NCBI GenBank assembly: GCA_030666795.1
Contig: DAOUXC010000002.1
Coordinates: 1 to 44,952 of the forward strand
Direction of reading: 5' to 3'
DNA length: 44,952 bases
Origin: Desulfobacteraceae bacterium
Lineage (GTDB): Bacteria; Desulfobacterota; DSM-4660; Desulfatiglandales; Desulfatiglandaceae
Shown here: positions 43,414 to 44,952 of the stretch, piece by piece
How positions within the stretch are numbered: the first letter of the stretch is position 1
Layout: the number at the start of each line of letters is the position of its first letter
Notes under the pieces: model-generated
The model's input: the letters and a program-made list of their open reading frames with translations, nothing else
The model's database searches: none
Told to the model about the DNA's origin: nothing
Made by a program: the position numbers and the translations under genes

Positions 43414-44624
43414 TGGCTATTTCTCCCTTTTCCCGATACATCCCTGACTACCATACCGTCAGTGATCGCCTTAAGCGAGGTAATGACCACCCTTTCTCCA
43501 TTTTGAAGGCCTGACCTGACCAATACACGCTCTCCCTGAATACGGCCCACATCCACCTTTCGAAAGCTCAGCCGACCGTCCTTGGTAACGACCCAGACCA
43601 CATGGCCCTCGTGCAGGGCTGAACGGGGAATAATCGCTGCGTCGGACATTCTGCGGCCTTTAATATCGACAGTGACAAAGAGACCGGCGGCCAGAGGCGG
43701 TTTTCCGGCATAGGGTTTGTTAACCCTTACAACCACATTAATCATTCGTGTCCGTTCATCCAGTTTTCCTTCAGCCCGCACCACCTCCCCTTGCCAGGAC
43801 ATGTCCTGTCCGGCGACACGGGCCCGGACCGTCACAACGGAACCGGGCACATTACCGGAAGTGAAACCCGGCACATTGAACCAGAATAAATCCCCGTCTT
43901 CCAGGGGGAGGACAATCTCCGCCGCATCAGTGGAATATAGGACGGCCAAGGTCTGCCCGGGTGAGACATATTGGCCTATGTCCACATTTTCCTGACTCAC
44001 CCTGCCATCGAATGGCGCAGTAAGCTCGGTCCGTTCCAGGCTTAACAGGGCCTTTCTAAGGTCGGCCCCATCGGCCTCCACCCTGGCCCTGGCCGCGGCC
44101 AATTGCGGCTCCTTAATCACTAATGGGGGTGGTTTTTTGTTTGTCCTGGAGCCACCCTGACGGTGCAGGTACCATTCCTCGCTGGCCGCGGCGGACTCTT
44201 CCTCCTGAAGCCTCAATTTACTTTCCGAGTCCTTAATTTTTGCTTCTGCCAGGGTAACGGCCAGCCGGTAATCCTCCGGGTCTATACGCAGTAATGTGTC
44301 GCCCTTTTTAAATTCGCCCCCATTGACCAGGGAGGGAGAAACAAAAATCATCTTGCCACCCACTTGAGGCACCAGGTTGATTTGCTGCAAGGGTCTCACC
44401 GTACCTTCACCCGTTATCCGTACCCATTGTGGTCCGGTTTCAACACCTATGGTCCTGACCATGGGTACAGGCACGGCAGGTTTAAGTTTCTTGAGTTGTG
44501 TTTTGCTTGCCATCAATCTGTTCATGCCCAGAGCGCCCAAAGCGATCAGGGCTATAGGAATAACAAATTGCAGAAGTCGTCTCTTTTTCCTGGTCATGGC
44601 TTTTGACTCTCTATTTTTATCCAT
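43410..44624 (-). CDS. RND efflux periplasmic adaptor subunit (MFP)
   Basis: A 404-residue membrane-fusion protein with an N-terminal anchor (about 18-36), a split lipoyl/barrel-sandwich region (KMIFVSPSLVNGGEFKKGDTL part, then TELTAPFDGRVSQENVDIGQYV part), a coiled-coil hairpin between, and a beta-barrel plus membrane-proximal end (VVTKDGRLSFRKVDVG). It links the pump to an outer-membrane channel. The ATG at 44624 is chosen because AAAGGG lies about 9 bases upstream; a GTG at 44654 has no site. Its stop overlaps the permease start (ATGA). Confidence 0.93.
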   Translation of the reverse strand: MDKNRESKAMTRKKRRLLQFVIPIALIALGALGMNRLMASKTQLKKLKPAVPVPMVRTIGVETGPQWVRITGEGTVRPLQQINLVPQVGGKMIFVSPSLVNGGEFKKGDTLLRIDPEDYRLAVTLAEAKIKDSESKLRLQEEESAAASEEWYLHRQGGSRTNKKPPPLVIKEPQLAAARARVEADGADLRKALLSLERTELTAPFDGRVSQENVDIGQYVSPGQTLAVLYSTDAAEIVLPLEDGDLFWFNVPGFTSGNVPGSVVTVRARVAGQDMSWQGEVVRAEGKLDERTRMINVVVRVNKPYAGKPPLAAGLFVTVDIKGRRMSDAAIIPRSALHEGHVVWVVTKDGRLSFRKVDVGRIQGERVLVRSGLQNGERVVITSLKAITDGMVVRDVSGKGRNSQ

Positions 44625-44689
44625 TCGTAATTTCCCTTTATTGTGTCTGATCACCTAATTTTTAAAAACCACTATTCATTCAGGGAGTA

Positions 44690-44952
44690 GTGGAAATAAT
44701 AAAAAATCCAAATAGCAAATTCCAAATGACAAACAAATTCCAATTAACGAAATTCAAAACTCCAAACAATTTTTGCACATCGTTTATATAGATCGTTTTT
44801 TTACGCTTTTGCTTTCAGTAATGGCTTTAGCCGTTGATTAAACAGATGACCTATCCCGCCCTGCCTCTGCGCCGCAATACTAAGGGGGCGGGTGGGAACC
44901 AAGTCATTTTTTGGTCATTGGATATTGGGATTTATTTGGAATTTGGTGCTTG
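44690..44952. repeat. AT-rich repeat element with inverted ends at the window edge
   Basis: Left part has degenerate words such as AAATTCCAAATGACAAACAA (about 44718-44737); the right part (about 44912-44952) holds the inverse sense TTATTTGGAATTTGG. The CAAGCACCAAATTCCAAAT type ends look like a widespread intergenic repeat. No gene is seen between 44625 and 44952. Confidence 0.5.

Overview
The window looks like chromosome from a Desulfobacterota-type (deltaproteobacterial) Gram-negative bacterium. This is inferred from gene style only: class III cyclase-TPR signalling proteins, a CGGC-domain protein, secreted GH18 and BACON domains, a TRAP-type permease, an RND pump, and short degenerate intergenic repeats. 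No rRNA, tRNA or CRISPR array was seen.

Region 1 (about 0.4-14.3 kb) is the most interesting part. After a CGGC-domain protein comes a plus-strand block. It holds a stand-alone Cache sensor, a HisKA_3-type histidine kinase and a NarL/FixJ response regulator. A terminator-like hairpin and a promoter region with paired direct repeats follow. Then come a very small solute-binding-like protein that seems to keep only one lobe, a TRAP large permease (DctM family), a previously easy-to-miss 53-aa membrane peptide, a zinc hydrolase of the aspartoacylase/M14 type, a DUF6305-type secreted protein, a C45 N-terminal-nucleophile hydrolase and a beta-lactamase-fold serine hydrolase. The block ends with a poly-gamma-glutamate synthase set (pgsB, pgsC, pgsW). 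I read it as a sensor-controlled system that makes, cuts and takes up a gamma-glutamyl or other amide-linked compound. This reading is inference; the parts are individually well supported.

Region 2 (14.3-21 kb) is minus-strand and accessory: a DUF4019 protein, two metallophosphoesterases, a bacteriohemerythrin that lacks one canonical iron ligand, a GH18 chitinase-like enzyme with two tandem BACON domains and a jelly-roll-like insertion inside the barrel, and a small secreted protein.

Region 3 (21-32 kb) holds three large class III nucleotide-cyclase proteins (two cyclase-TolB/FlgO-TPR paralogues and one zinc-ribbon-cyclase-AAA-TPR protein), a YdjM/YbcI-type membrane hydrolase, and a tyrosine recombinase split by a run of nine A. 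One cyclase gene is preceded by a promoter, a 29-codon leader ORF and a hairpin, which together suggest attenuation. The gaps carry a family of degenerate direct repeats.

Region 4 (32-40 kb) is a minus-strand operon of CobU, an unknown protein, an FHA protein and an MBL-fold hydrolase, ending in a clear terminator. Upstream lie a second MBL-fold protein, a 698-aa unknown with glycosyltransferase-like motifs, an M23 peptidase whose first codons lie in a MITE-like repeat, and a third metallophosphoesterase.

Region 5 (40.2-44.95 kb) is an RND efflux pair (periplasmic adaptor and permease, overlapping by 4 bp) and an AT-rich repeat at the window edge.
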